Assembly (NCBI GenBank): GCA_014529385.2
Contig: CM043947.1
Location: forward strand, 100,261,186-100,325,185
DNA from: Adiantum capillus-veneris
Lineage: Eukaryota > Streptophyta > Polypodiopsida > Polypodiales > Pteridaceae
Length of the DNA stretch: 64,000 nt
Direction of reading: 5' to 3'
The position numbers and the translations under genes are program-made. Positions 48,342 to 62,500 of the stretch are shown piece after piece (the stretch's first letter is position 1; the number at the start of each line of letters is the position of its first letter). The notes beneath the pieces were generated by a model, which worked only from the letters and a program-made list of their open reading frames with translations, had not been told where the DNA came from and searched no databases.

Positions 48342-49330
48342 TCAGTCCACAAAGGGGAGTAAGCCCAAAGCTTTGCGGAAAGCTTCAAGCTTCTCACGAG
48401 ACAATGCCTTTGTGAAAATATCTGCAAGGTTGTCCTGTGTTGGCACATAAGCCAAGCTGATCTCTCCTGCTGAGAGCCTCTCCCTGACATAGTGGTAATG
48501 CACCTCAATGTGCTTTGTGCGAGCATGAAAAACTGGGTTCCTCGCAACTGCCAATGCGCTCTGACTGTCAGTGTAGATAGTGTTGGCAATGTCCTGTCCA
48601 ACACCCAAATCAGCCATAAGGCGTCTGAGCCATACACACTCAACCGTAGCTGTGAAGACTGCCCTGTGCTCAGCCTCACAACTCGAAGTGGCCAAAGTAG
48701 GTTGCTTCTTGCTCAACCATGATATACATGAACTGCCAAGCATGAAACAAAAACCACTTGTGGACACTCGCGTGTCAAAACAATCAGCCCAATCCGAGTC
48801 CGAAAAAGCATGTAAGTCTGGCGGCAATGATCCCCCCTTGGGATAAAACAAGCCAAGATTTAAAGTGCCACTAAGGTAGCGGAAAATCCTCTTGACAGCT
48901 TGCCAATGCTTAGACCCTGGGCTATGCATAAATCTGCTGACCTGTGAGACTGCAAACTGAATATCCGGCCTCGTGTTGCATACATAAATGAGGCAGCCAA
49001 CAGCAGTTTGGTAAAGAGTGACATCAGCAGGATCACCAGCATCATGTAGACTCAACTTCAAACCTGTTTCCATGGGAGTGGCAAAAGGTTTGCAATCCTC
49101 AAGTCCAAACTTACATAGCAATGTCTCTATGTAACTTTTCTGACACAATGCAATACCACCATCACACTGCTTAAACTGTATACCCAAATAATGATGCAAC
49201 AGCCCCAAATCTTTCATCTTGAAAGTAGCATTCAAATCAGCCTTAAATTCAGCAATATCTCTCATTTGGTCCAGTGATCAGCAAATCATCAACATAAAGA
49301 ACCACAATGAGAAGTACATCACCCTCAAGC
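48342..49330 (-). pseudogene. Ty1/copia RT C-terminal half and RNase H, truncated
   Basis: After YVDDLLITGPNE near 49290 and one frame change at about 49260, a single open frame of 307 codons runs to 48342. It has MKDLGLLHHYLGIQF, the tether, FSDSDWADCFDTR, ATSSCEAEHRAV, YTDSQSALAVARNP and LADIFTKALSREKLEAF. This copy is far better preserved than the one at 19413. It ends abruptly at about 49330, so its 5' half is missing. Confidence 0.92.
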
Positions 49331-49602
49331 TTTAAAGACCATATTAGGTATTTTGGTAAAAATCTCACATTATGGGAATCTCCAAATCGACCGAATTCAT
49401 GTAATTTGGGAATTTTCCACTTAAAGTGGGAAAAATTGAGGTGTGTGGCTAGTAAATAAAGTGAAAATCTCATAGGATTGTGGTGTTGATAAACACCAAA
49501 AGTCAAGAGGATGTACAACACATGGATTTGAATAATAACTATAAATTACATAAAACAAAGGAAGATACAAAAAAGATTTTGTTTACAAATTGACTAGTAT
49601 AG
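49331..49602. other. 3' flank of the DUF7869-like gene
   Basis: AT-rich sequence between the copia break and the gene end. It holds a short hairpin (TTTTCCACTTAAAGTGGGAAA at 49417-49437). No coding seen. Confidence 0.4.
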
Positions 49603-52600
49603 TCACAATAGAAGCTCCACATAATTCAACTCCACATTTGATACCATATCTGAACTTTGATCCAAGTGTGGCTGATGTGTACGAGTGAGGCATTCTATGG
49701 CTTTTAGAGCATGTCTTTCTGGAATCTTTATTCTAGAAAATGGTCCTTCTTTGTTGGGTCTCCAGGACCAAACAATTGCATCTATAGTTTCCCACACTTG
49801 TGGGTCCTTATAGTTGAAAAGCCCAATAACCCTTCCAACAATTAATGTAAGCTTGAGTATCTGTCATCCCACTTTTTCTCGCGCAAGGTGCCCAATATTG
49901 AATCAAGAGTTTTCTGTAGTTTGGTGATGTAGGCTCATTATCAATGTCAGATAAAGCCATTGCAAGCCACACTGGATAGATTTCTGTGTCACTCGGAACA
50001 AGCATAAGAAAGTCACCTTGGTGCACATCAGACATAGGGTCAAACTCTTCCCTTGGCCTATCTCGTTGAGGCCCACAAAAATGATCGTTCAACTCTTCAA
50101 GGCCTAGGAATCTTTCTGCTCCTTGTTGCAAATTCATTGTAGTGCTTTGTAGGTGAGAATATTCTTGAGTTTTTGGCCAAAACATTTCATACAAGACTCC
50201 CTCTGATATGATTGCTTTTCCAATCTCTTCAATTACCTTACTCCAATAATCTATCACGGGTCTATAATATCGCGGAATACTTGAACCATTCCCTAAATTT
50301 TTCCAAAATTTTATATAGTTCTTTAGCCCCAAAATGACTTCTTCGTGGGCCTTGACATACTCCGCCATTTGTACTAGAGGTGGATCTCCATGTGGTAACA
50401 TTGGCTTGCCTTCTGTGTCTGTTTTCCAAAGGCGAATACTTCCACTCCAACTTGATACACCTACATGTGCCTTATATTGCATCATTGGTGTCTCATCCTG
50501 CATAAAGAACCTGAACTGAAGCGGTTTGGAATGTCCAACAAGTATGTCTTGTCCATCACAAAGATAGCCATCACAATATTGCTTGAAATCGGGGATCTTT
50601 GTGAGAAAAAATGGAGCTGGAGATGAAGATGAGCTGTTTCGTAATGTATCCATCAAATGTGGCAAAGTATAGGTTTGTGTAACTCTCAACTTCTCTGAAA
50701 ACCTACTAAACATGGCGTCTATGTCCTCATGTGTATGCCCAACCATTAAAAATCCCAGCTGGATGGTTTTGAAAACACCCCTTGCAACAAGCATTGACAA
50801 ATAGGCAAATAAGTATCGATTTTTGTTTTCCCCTGCACAATTATCCAATTGTAGCAACAAGTTCTCTGGCAATCTGCGAAATGTTGACCCCAATTCCTCT
50901 TCTGCAATTTCTGACGACTGCACAATGGGCTCTTTTCCATCACTCAAGTTATGGTAGTCCAAAGCATCCCTTGAGTTCAAAGCATGTAGTAGTGAAATAT
51001 TGCTCCTTGGAAGTCCATTTGTTACTAGATCACCAAGAGGATGCTTATCTATCCTCTCGAGGTTATGTAAACAATTAGCAATTGAGCCAATTGTAAGATT
51101 TGGATCAGCTGGCCACAAACCATTCAAGACAAAGTGTCCGTAATGACCTTCTCCATGTCCATGAGTGATCATGCCAATCAATGCCACCTGCAGATTATAT
51201 CCTGAATCCACACCCTTGGGAACAATGCGTAATCTAGGAATGGCAGTCTTCTTTTGATCCATCTTATCATGGATTATGCATACATATTTTTGTGGTTGAG
51301 TTTCTGAATACGTGCGCCATGCATAATATAGGCTTCTGCAACTCTTTTGTTGTGCCATGTGAACTTCTCTCTCCCTCAAGAGAAGAGCTCTCTCTTCAAG
51401 AGAAGGTTTAGCTTCTAACCTTGCCTTGATTGAGCTACAAATATTGCACTTAGAGAACTCACTCGTCTTTGTTAAAGTGACATGTGGGTACTCTTTGTTC
51501 CAAATTCTACCAAAAGAAGATTGGGATAGCTTCTTCTCATAGCCCATTTGGTCAAGTGTCGTGTTGATTTCACATAAAATATCCACTTGTTTGTATGTTG
51601 ATGGAATCACCAATTGAGTCTCTCTTGAGCCATCTAGCAGTGTTCTACTTCTATGTGGCATCTTCTCAGAGTTGTTTTCCACAAACTCATTTAGTAGTGC
51701 TCTTGCTAAACTAGTATGTTGAAGTCCCCTTCTCAATGTACATGTGTTCCCATGTACATATTGGCGCACACCATTTTCAAAGTTCTCCTTGTATCGATAA
51801 AATGATGTCTTTGGTATTCCATGTAGCTCATACCATGCTCTACAACAAACAATAGAGCCATTTAGCCTGAATTGGTATCGTGACTTCTCATCTTTCTGAT
51901 AACATATAGAAAGAACATCATAAACATAATTAGTGCGTGATTTTTGAGACTCTCCCCAAAATTGTTGTCGTAACCTTGTCACCATATCACGATCTGCAAA
52001 TTGGCAGCATTTTTGTGCACAACAATCAATGCATGATACCCTTTGAATTGATTTGTTTGAAAGGTAAAAAGTCGAAGCTGGTGCTGCTTTTGATTTTTGA
52101 GTCCTGTTCATGAAAGTGTATCGTCTCTTCCTTGACAACTGGACAACATTACTCCCATCAAGTTTTTTTCCAACATTGCCATCGTTGGATACATCCTCAT
52201 ATGTAGCATGCATGCCATCAACAGGAACAAAGCGTTGTAATGGGCTCCCATTCAACATTGTTGTCTGCTTGATGGGCCACTTTAGCAAAGTGATGCTACC
52301 CACTTCAACCACATCATCAATGCTTGCATTTTCTCTTTCAATACCCACACCCACACAATCAGGACCAAGTTCCTGAAAGTTGACATAATCATGTGGAAAT
52401 ACATATAAGATGGTCCCTTCATTCATGGTTTGCATCATTGTGTCATCTTTTAAAAGGACCCTCTGATTTCTCCAAGACTCTCGAATCATTGCTTCAAATT
52501 CTGGGCTTGTCATAGGTATTGCATCTGTAACTAGAGGATCAGAATGATCATGTTCTTCATCACCATTGTAGCTTTCGTGTGGATCAATTAAGTTCCCATT

Positions 52601-52855
52601 TAATACAAAAGATTGCAAAAGAAGCTTTGACCATCGAACAACACTCCATAATGAGCCTTGGAGAGATGAAGTATCCATTGTAGGAAAAGGTAGGACCACA
52701 TCCTTCAAGCATTCCTCCACTAGTATGGAGACATTTCCCAGCCCTATCTTTGTACCACCACAAGTGGAATCTGGATCTGTTCTACACACACAACCAATAC
52801 CAACGATTTCATTGTCAAGTATCATATGTACTTTCTCCCCAGATTCGAAGTCCAT
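49603..52855 (-). CDS. DUF7869-like large protein with DDE-like motifs (transposase candidate), one C-terminal frameshift
   Basis: A single open frame of 1015 codons runs from the ATG at 52855 to 49808. Its features are CRKRRYTF-like basic residues near 241-246 (SRKRRY), a Cys cluster C275-x2-CC-x3-CC, CNIC at 470-473, IIHDKMDQKKT (D530), LQLDNCAGENKNR (D671) and LMVGHTHEDIDAMFSRFSEK (E710, D711, D713). That D...DN..ENKN...GHTHEDID order is diagnostic of the widespread DUF7869 family. An RNase H-like DDE fold and a transposase role are my inference. After the stop, shifting by one base continues NYKDPQVWETIDAIVWSWRP to a stop at 49603, so the native protein was about 1080 aa. A splice-acceptor-like TTTTTACTTACAG lies 2 bp before the ATG, suggesting an upstream exon. 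No TIRs found. Confidence 0.8.
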
Positions 52856-52950
52856 CCTGTAAGTAAAAAGATTACATTGTTAAATCCATAGTTATAGAAA
52901 AATACTCTTCAAACAAAAAATCATGCTACAACATGAAAAAGGTTTGCATA

Positions 52951-54540
52951 GGTTGGACAAGTGGTGAACCTTGAGACCAAATCCTCCTTGCTATATTAAT
53001 GGAAGCAAGGTTGGACAAGTGGTGGACCTTGAAACCAAAGCCTCTTTGCTATATGAGAGCATAGGTTGGACAAGTGGTGGACCTAGTTGTAATACCCACT
53101 GCCACCTATCAACTACTATAGGACTATGCTTTCCAATGTCCAAGTATCCCTTGAGTCTTTCAAGGTTGAACACGTGGTGGACCTTGAAACAAAAATCCCC
53201 TTTCTATATCAGAGCATAGCTTGGACAAGTGGTGGACCTAGTTATAATGCCCAATATCCAAGGTGAAATACCTTAGGACTTTGCTACCTTGCTTGCCAAT
53301 GTTTACGTAGCCCCTCATTTCTTTAATGGAAGTAAGGTTGGACAAGTGGTGGACCTTGAAACCAAAGCCTCTTTGCTATATTAGAGCATAGGTTGGACCT
53401 AGTTTTAATACCCACTGCCACCTATCAACTACTATAGGACTATGCTTTCCAATGTCCAAGTATCCCTTGAGTCTTTCAAGGTTGAACACGTGGTGGACCT
53501 TGAAACGAAAATCCCCTTTCTATATTAGAAAGGTTGAACACATGGTGGACCTTGAAACAAAAATCCCCTTTCTTTATCAGAGCATAGCTTGGACAAGTGG
53601 TGGACCTAGTTATAATGCCCAATATCCAAGGTGAAACACCTTAGGACCTTGCTTGCCAATGTTTACGTAGCCCCTCATTTCTTTAATGGAAGCAAGGTTG
53701 GACAAGTGGTGGACCTTGAAAGCAAAGCCTCTTTGCTATATGAGAGCATAGGTTGGACCTAGTTGTAATACCCACTGCCACCTATCAACTACTATAGGAC
53801 TATGCTTTCCAATGTCCAAGTATCCCTTGAGTCTTGCAAGGTTGAACACGTGGTGGACCTTGAAACCAAAATCCCCTTTCTATATCAGAGCATAGCTTGG
53901 ACAAGTGGTGGACCTAGTTATAATGCCCCTCCTTTCTTTAATGGAAGAAAGGTTGGAAAAGTGGTGAATCTTGAAACCCAAACCCTTTGGCTATATATAG
54001 AGGATATCTTGGACAAGTGGTGGGCTTAGTTGTAGTATCCAATGTCCAAGGTCCAAGGTGAACTATGTAAAGACCTTACTTCCAAAAACAAAGTCGTACA
54101 AGTGGTTCTCCTTGAAACCAAAACCTCCTTAGTGTATTAGAACATAGCTTGGAGAAGTGGTGGACTTAGTTGTAATGGTGAATGTCCAAAGCAAACTATT
54201 ATAGGACCTTGCTTCCCAAATCCAGTTTAGACAAGTGGTGGATCTTGAAACCAAAACCCCCTTACTCTATTAGAGCATAGCTTAGATAAGTGGTGGACCT
54301 AGCTGCCATGGAAAATGTTCAATCTGAACTGCTGCAGGACCTTGCTATTAAATGTCTAAGTAGAGCTAGCTTCTTTAATGGAATCAAGGTTGGGAAAGTG
54401 GTGCATCTTGAAACCAAAAGCCCTTTATTGTACTAGAGCATAGCTTGGACAAGTGAGGGACCTAGTTTTAATGTGTGATGTCCAAAGAAAAGTATTACAA
54501 GACCTTGCTTTCCAATATTTGAATTGGTCAAGTGGTTAAA
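52951..54540. repeat. TTGGACAAGTGGTGGACC satellite, diverged block
   Basis: The core TTGGACAAGTGGTGGACCTT, followed by GAAACCAAA, recurs every 50-180 bp with linkers such as GCTATATTAGAGCATAG and CCAATGTCCAAGTATCCC. Larger units of about 360 bp, including ACCCACTGCCACCTATCAAC, recur near 53090, 53408 and 53770. It begins about 95 bp upstream of the DUF7869-like start codon. Confidence 0.9.
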
Positions 54541-56524
54541 ACTAAGTATAAAACTTTGACCATTTTCTTCTCGAATTGCCAAAAAGCTAGTTTTAAACAC
54601 CCCTAAATGAAAATGGTTTAGGGTGGCCTTAAACAATGTTTTTTCAAAGACTTGAACAAAAGGGTTGCCAAAGAGTAATGACAATTTATTGTGGCTTGAA
54701 GTGCCTGAGTATGTGAAAACAAGCCTAGGTTTTCCACGAGGCAAAAGGTGACATAATAAGAACATTGGAAACTTAGGATTGACCATGTGGCCTAAACTTT
54801 GTCAAGTGAAGTGGTGGCCAAGTTTTGTGGCACAGTGTGCACTTGGTCCTATACCTTTGGCACCTTAAATATAGTATGGGACATAATCTAGAACTGCTAT
54901 AGTAAATTAGTAGTATAGCTAATATGTTAATATTTGTATTATATTTAAGTATATGCTAATATAATTTATGTTCAAAATTTCACTAATGAAGAATGTTCCC
55001 ATTTAGCACTCCAGATGCGGGGTCTTAGGGCAATGCCACAATGGGGTGACAAGGCAGCGCTTCCACGTGAGGTTTGGGGGTATCGCTCTTGATGGGGATG
55101 TGGAATAGAGCGCTCTCGATGGCGGGGCTTGGGAGGTTGATTTTGGGATATTGTTCTGGGCGGGGTCCTGGGGCAGCGCAAAGATTTTTTTTTTTAAAGT
55201 GAATTCCTAGTATAGAGTTACGCATGTTTTTCATATTTTCAACCATGATTTCTTTAATTTTGGCCGTGTGAATTGGTTAATTTTTTATATTGCTTTTGTT
55301 TTTTTTAATCCTATGATAAAACATGGACTTGTAGCATACGTGGCATTCTAATAAACCCTATCAAGATTAGGCACACAGAGAGCGCACGAGCAACGCACAC
55401 AGAGAAAGCAGGCGAGCAGAAAACACACAGAAAGCGCACACGGATCGCACACAGTTGGAGTATACGCGCGCGTAGAGGAGCAAGCTCGGCATCGTACACA
55501 ACACACAGGTGGAGTGCACAGGATTGAAAGTTCGCGCACAAGATAAAGAAACAGCAGCGTACACAACGCTTTCCAGAAGGGCAGGATCGGGCAGTCTTCT
55601 CAGGAGACATTGCACACCTCACGAATAGAGAAAAAACAGGTATTTCTCTCTCTCTCACTCTCTGTCTTTCTCCATATAGAGAAGATGGTTCTCTGTAACT
55701 CTTCTTGCACACACACTCTCTCGTCAAAAGACAGAGATACATAGTTTAAAAGTATCCCCGCACACATACACATATTCCCACACATCGTCTTCCTCTCTTC
55801 CACATACATAACCACAGTGAAATCTGTTATCTTGCTGTCTCTCTCTTGAAAATACATGCACATATTCCCACACATCGTCTTCCTCACTTCCACATACATA
55901 ACCACAATGAAATCTGTTATCTTGTTGTCTCTCTCTTGAAAATACGTGCACATATTCCCATACATCGTCTTCCTCTCTTCCACATACATAAACACAGTGA
56001 AATCTGTTATCTTTCTCTCTCCTCTCTCTAAAAAACAGGTATTTATCTCTCTCTCTCTCTCTATCTATCTATCTCTGTATCTTGCTATCTCTCTCTTGAA
56101 AATACATGCTCATGTATGTGTGCGTCTGTGTTATCTATGTGTATGTATGTATATTTGTGTTATTTCATTGTAATACTCATACATAATGCAGATACACAAT
56201 TACACTTAATTACGATATGCACACATAGTATATATACATACATAAATATCACAAATAACTAACACATTGTAATACTAGTAAAATTGAATGGAAGACTTAC
56301 TTGCGTGATCTGTTAAAGTCGATTCTTGTAGCGAGTTCTGGATGTATGCTGAGCTGATTTTCCTCTAATCCATTTGTAGATATGATTGTAACTTCTGTTT
56401 CTCAAAAATAGTAGTGTTGTTTAGTGATACACCTAATGGACATAAATGGTTTAAACTAGGACATGTAGACCAAAAATACGTGTATTTCTTTGGATGAATA
56501 TATACACTTTTTGGTGACCCTTAC
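54541..56524. other. Non-satellite interval
   Basis: A GC-richer patch at 55010-55185 (CAGATGCGGGGTCTTAGGGC to TCCTGGGGCAGCGCAAAG) stands out against AT-rich flanks. It may be a transposon relic. Between 55370 and 55610 the sequence is CACA/GCGC-rich. A 91-bp tandem repeat at 55758-56037 is listed separately. No gene was recognised. Confidence 0.45.
55758..56037. repeat. 91-bp tandem repeat, three copies
   Basis: GCACATATTCCCACACATCG recurs at about 55768, 55859 and 55950. It is followed each time by TCTTCC...TTCCACATACATAA and GTGAAATCTGTTATCTT and a CT-rich tail. Confidence 0.9.
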
Positions 56525-59500
56525 CACAAGTGGTGGACCTTGAGACCAGTGGACTATAAGGACCTCCAAACAATACCTTGTACACTCAATCCTTCTTGGT
56601 ATCTAGGTTGGACAAGTGGTGGACCTTGTTCAAATTCTCTAACCACTCTCTCTAACATGGTGACATAATTTAGGTGTGATAAATTCATATCTATGCAAAC
56701 TAATATCAGTTTAGGCTTGTTAATTTGAATTTGTTTGAATTTATGTACAATATAATGATTTGAGGTTTGCATATTTGAATTTAGGTGGTATAATGATATC
56801 TTTTTGTGGTAAACTTGAATTTAAAATCAATTTCGCGTGGAATATTTTAAATTTAAGTAGTAAAATTTAAATTTTTATAAAAAAGTTTGAATTTTAAAAT
56901 TTGGGCGGGATATTTTAAAATTTAGGCGGGATATTTAAGATTTGGGAGGGATATTTTAAATTTAGGCGGGAAGGTTTTGAATTTATAGCGAGATCTCCCT
57001 TACATAAGAGAGTATAGGTTGGACAAGTGGTGGACCTTCAAGCTAGAGCATCCATGCTACTGGACATGATAGGTAGGGAATCTAGTTGAATATTGTATGT
57101 ATAATATATATGTAATAGATCTAGCTTGGACAAGTGGTGGACCTTGGAACAAAACCCCATGTAAAACATATCATGCACATTCCAAGTGGTCAAAAAAAAT
57201 ATCATTTAAGATATAGCCTTATAGGTTGGACAAGTGGTGGACCTTAACACCCAGATATTCTTCATATAATGACATAGAGTGGAAAACTGGTGAATCTTGA
57301 GACCAAACCATGCTACTAGCGATAATAGCTTGGACAAGTGGTGGACCTTGAAAGTAAACCCCCCATCTACGAAATATCGTGGGTTTAAGGTATTTCGATG
57401 GAGCCTAGCATCTTGGAGACATCGTGCATCTTGCTTCTCTTCATGTTCCAATGGAGACTATCTTGGACAAATGGTGGAGCATCCTTCTCTCCATGTTTCA
57501 ATGGACCCTAGCTTGGACAAGTGGTGGACCTTTGCTTCTCTCTATTATTCAATACAGTTAGCTTGGACAAGTGGTGGACCTTGGAACCAAACCCCCATGT
57601 AAAACCTATCATGGTCACTCCAAGTGGTGAGAAAGAATAACCTTTAAGATATAGCCTTATAGGTTGGACAAGTGGTGGACCTTAAAACCCTAATATTCTT
57701 AATATAATGACATAGAGTGAAAAAGTGGTGAATCTTGAGACAAAACCACTCATGCTACTAGCACTAATAGCTTGGACAAGTGGTGGACCTTGAACGTAAA
57801 CCCCCCATGTTTCAATAGAGTTAGCTTAAACAAATGGTGGAGCATCCTTCTCTCCATGTTTCAATGGACCCTAGCTTAGACAAGTGGTGGACCTTTGCTT
57901 CTCTCTATGATTCAATAGAGTTAGCTTAGACAAGTGGTGGACCTTGGAACCAAACCCCCATGTAAAACCTATCATGGTCACTCCAAGTGGTAATAAAGAA
58001 TAACCTTTAAGATGTAGCCTTATAGGTTGGACAAGTGGTGGACCTTAACACGCGCATATTCTTAATATAATGACATAGAGTGGAAAAGTGGTGAATCTTG
58101 AGACCAAACCACTCAGGCTACTACCAATAATAGCTTGGACAAGTGGTGGACCTTGAATGTAAACCCCTCATCTACGACATATCGTGGGTTTAATGTTTTT
58201 CGATGGAGCCTAGCATCTTGGAGACATGGTGCACCTTGCTTCTCCTCATGTTTCAATGGAGCCTACCTTGGACAAATGGTGGAGCATCCTTCTCTCCATG
58301 TTTCAATGGACCCTAGCTTAGACAAGGGGTGGACCTTTGCTTCTCTCTATGTTTCAATAGAGTTAGCTTGGACAAGTGGTGGACCTTGGAACCAAACCCC
58401 CATGTAAAACCTATCATGGTCACTCCAAGTAGTAAGAAAGAATAACCTTTAAGATGTAGCCTTATAGGTTGGACAAGTGGTGGACCTTAACACCCACATA
58501 TTCTTAATAAAAGTGGTGAATCTTGAGACCAAACCACTCAGGCTACTAGCAATAATAGCTTGGACAAGTGGTGGACCTTGAATGTAAACCCCTCATCTAC
58601 GAAATATCGTGGGTTTAATGTATTTCGATGGAGCCTAGCATCTTGGAGACATGGTGCAGCTTGCTTCTCGTCATGTTTCAATGGAGCCTATCTTGGACAA
58701 ATGGTGGAGCATCCTTCTCTCCATGTTTCAATGGACCCTAGCTTGGACAAGTGGTGGACCTTTGTTTCTCTCTATGTTTCAATAGAGTTAGCTTGGACAA
58801 GTGGTGGACCTTGGAACCAAACCCCCATGTAAAACCTATCATGGTCACTCCAAGTGGTAATAAAGAATAACCTTTAAGATGTAGCCTTATAGGTTGGACA
58901 AGTGGTGGACCTTAACACGCGCATATTCTTAATATAATGACATAGAGTGGAAAAGTGGTGAATCTTGAGACCAAACCACTCAGGCTACTAGCAATAATAG
59001 CTTGGACAAGTGTTGGACCTTGAATGTAAACCCCTCATCTACGACATATCGTGGGTTTAATGTTTTTCGATGGAGCCTAGCATCTTGGAGACATGGTGCA
59101 CCTTGCTTCTCCTCATGTTTCAATGGAGCCTACCTTGGACAAATGGTGGAGCATCCTTCTCTCCATGTTTCAATGGACCCTAGCTTAGACAAGGGGTGGA
59201 CCTTTGCTTCTCTCTATGTTTCAATAGAGTTAGCTTGGACAAGTGGTGGACCTTGGAACCAAACCCCCATGTAAAACCTATCATGGTCACTCCAAGTAGT
59301 AAGAAAGAATAACCTTTAAGATGTAGCCTTATAGGTTGGACAAGTGGTGGACCTTAACACCCACATATTCTTAATAAAAGTGGTGAATCTTGAGACCAAA
59401 CCACTCAGGCTACTAGCAATAATAGCTTGGACAAGTGGTGGACCTTGAATGTAAACCCCTCATCTACGAAATATCGTGGGTTTAATGTATTTCGATGGAG

Positions 59501-62500
59501 CCTAGCATCTTGGAGACATGGTGCAGCTTGCTTCTCGTCATGTTTCAATGGAGCCTATCTTGGACAAATGGTGGAGCATCCTTCTCTCCATGTTTCAATG
59601 GACCCTAGCTTGGACAAGTGGTGGACCTTTGTTTCTCTCTATGTTTCAATAGAGTTAGCTTGGACAAGTGGTGGACCTTGGAACCAAACCCCCATGTAAA
59701 ACCTATCATGGTCACTCCAAGTGGTAATAAAGAATAACCTTTAAGATGTAGCCTTATAGGTTGGACAAGTGGTGGACCTTAACACGCGCATATTCTTAAT
59801 ATAATGACATAGAGTGGAAAAGTGGTGAATCTTGAGACCAAACCACTCAGGCTACTAGCAATAATAGCTTGGACAAGTGTTGGACCTTGAATGTAAACCC
59901 CTCATCTACGACATATCGTGGGTTTAATGTTTTTCGATGGAGCCTAGCATCTTGGAGACATGGTGCACCTTGCTTCTCCTCATGTTTCAATGGAGCCTAC
60001 CTTGGACAAATGGTGGAGCATCCTTCTCTCCATGTTTCAATGGACCCTAGCTTAGACAAGGGGTGGACCTTTGCTTCTCTCTATGTTTCAATAGAGTTAG
60101 CTTGGACAAGTGGTGGACCTTGGAACCAAACCCCCATGTAAAACCTATCATGGTCACTCCAAGTAGTAAGAAAGAATAACCTTTAAGATGTAGCCTTATA
60201 GGTTGGACAAGTGGTGGACCTTAACACCCACATATTCTTAATAAAAGTGGTGAATCTTGAGACCAAACCACTCAGGCTACTAGCAATAATAGCTTGGACA
60301 AGTGGTGGACCTTGAATGTAAACCCCTCATCTACGAAATATCGTGGGTTTAATGTATTTCGATGGAGCCTAGCATCTTGGAGACATGGTGCAGCTTGCTT
60401 CTCGTCATGTTTCAATGGAGCCTATCTTGGACAAATGGTGGAGCATCCTTCTCTCCATGTTTCAATGGACCCTAGCTTGGACAAGTGGTGGACCTTTGTT
60501 TCTCTCTATGTTTCAATAGAGTTAGCTTGGACAAGTGGTGGACCTTGGAACCAAACCCCCATGTAAAACCTATCATGGTCACTCCAAGTGGTAATAAAGA
60601 ATAACCTTTAAGATGTAGCCTTATAGGTTGGACAAGTGGTGGACCTTAACACGCGCATATTCTTAATATAATGACATAGAGTGGAAAAGTGGTGAATCTT
60701 GAGACCAAACCACTCAGGCTACTACAATAATAGCTTGGACAAGTGGTGGACCTTGAATGTAAACCCCTCATCTACGACATATCGTGGGTTTAATGTTTTT
60801 CGATGGAGCCTAGCATCTTGGAGACATGGTGCAGCTTGCTTCTCGTCATGTTTCAATGGAGCCTATCTTGGACAAATGGTGGAGCATCCTTCTCTCCATG
60901 TTTCAATGGACCCTAGCTTGGACAAGTGGTGGACCTTTGCTTCTCTCTATGTTTCAATAGAGTTAGCTTGGACAAGTGGTGGACCTTGGAACCAAACCCC
61001 CATGTAAAACCTATCATGGTCACTCCAAGTGGTAATAAAGAATAACCTTTAAGATGTAGCCTTATAGGTTGGACAAGTGGTGGACCTTAACACGCGCATA
61101 TTCTTAATATAATGACATAGAGTGGAAAAGTGGTGAATCTTGAGACCAAACCACTCAGGCTACTAGCAATAATAGCTTGGACAAGTGGTGGACCTTGAAT
61201 GTAAACCCCTCATCTACGACATATCGTGGGTTTAATGTTTTTCGATGGAGCCTAGCATCTTGGAGACATGGTGCACCTTGCTTCTCCTCATGTTTCAATG
61301 GAGCCTACCTTGGACAAATGGTGGAGCATCCTTCTCTCCATGTTTCAATGGACCCTAGCTTAGACAAGGGTGGACCTTTGCTTCTCTCTATGTTTCAATA
61401 GAGTTAGCTTGGACAAGTGGTGGACCTTGGAACCAAACCCCCATGTAAAACCTATCATGGTCACTCCAAGTAGTAAGAAAGAATAACCTTTAAGATGTAG
61501 CCTTATAGGTTGGACAAGTGGTGGACCTTAACACCCACATATTCTTAATAAAAGTGGTGAATCTTGAGACCAAACCACTCAGGCTACTAGCAATAATAGC
61601 TTGGACAAGTGGTGGACCTTGAATGTAAACCCCTCATCTACGAAATATCGTGGGTTTAATGTTTTTGATGGAGCCTAGCATCTTGGAGACATGGTGCAGC
61701 TTGCTTCTCATCATGTTTCAATGGAGCCTAGCATCTTGGAGACATGGTGCTTGCTTCTCGTCATGTTTCAATGGAGCCTATCTTGGACAAATGGTGGAGC
61801 ATCCTTCTCTCCATGTTTCAATGGACCCTAGCTTGGACAAGTGGTGGACCTTTGTTTCTCTCTATGTTTCAATAGAGTTAGCTTGGACAAGTGGTGGACC
61901 TTGGAACCAAACCCCCATGTAAAACCTATCATCGTCACTCCAAGTAGTAAGAAAGAATAACCTTTAAGATGTAGCCTTATAGGTTGGACAAGTGGTGGAC
62001 CTTAACACCCACATATTCTTGAAAAAAGTGGTGAATCTTGAGACCAAACCACTCAGGCTACTAGCAATAATATCTTGGACCAGTGGTGGACCTTGAATGT
62101 AAACCTCTCATCTACGAAATATCGTGGGTTTAATGTATTTCCATGGAGCCTAGCATCTTGGAGACATGGTGCAGCTTGCTTCTCGTCATGTTTCAATGGA
62201 GCCCATCTTGGACAAATGGTGGAGCATCCTTCTCTCCATGTTTCAATGGACCCTAGCTTGGACAAGTGGTGGACCTTTGTTTCTCTCTATGTTTCAATAG
62301 AGTTAGCTTGGACAAGTGGTGGACTTTGGAACCAAACCCCCATGTAAAACCTATCATGGTCACTCCAACTGGTAATAAAGAATAACCTTTAAGATGTAGC
62401 CTTATAGGTTGGACAAGTGGTGGACCTTAACACGCGCATATTCTTAATATAATGACATAGAGTGGAAAAGTGGTGAATCTTGAGACCAAACCACTCAGGC

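Noticed and set aside
55311-55995. Cys-rich minus-strand frames of 70-143 codons
   Set aside because: They coincide with CA/GC-rich sequence and the 91-bp tandem repeat; several overlapping frames look equally plausible, none with a known motif.
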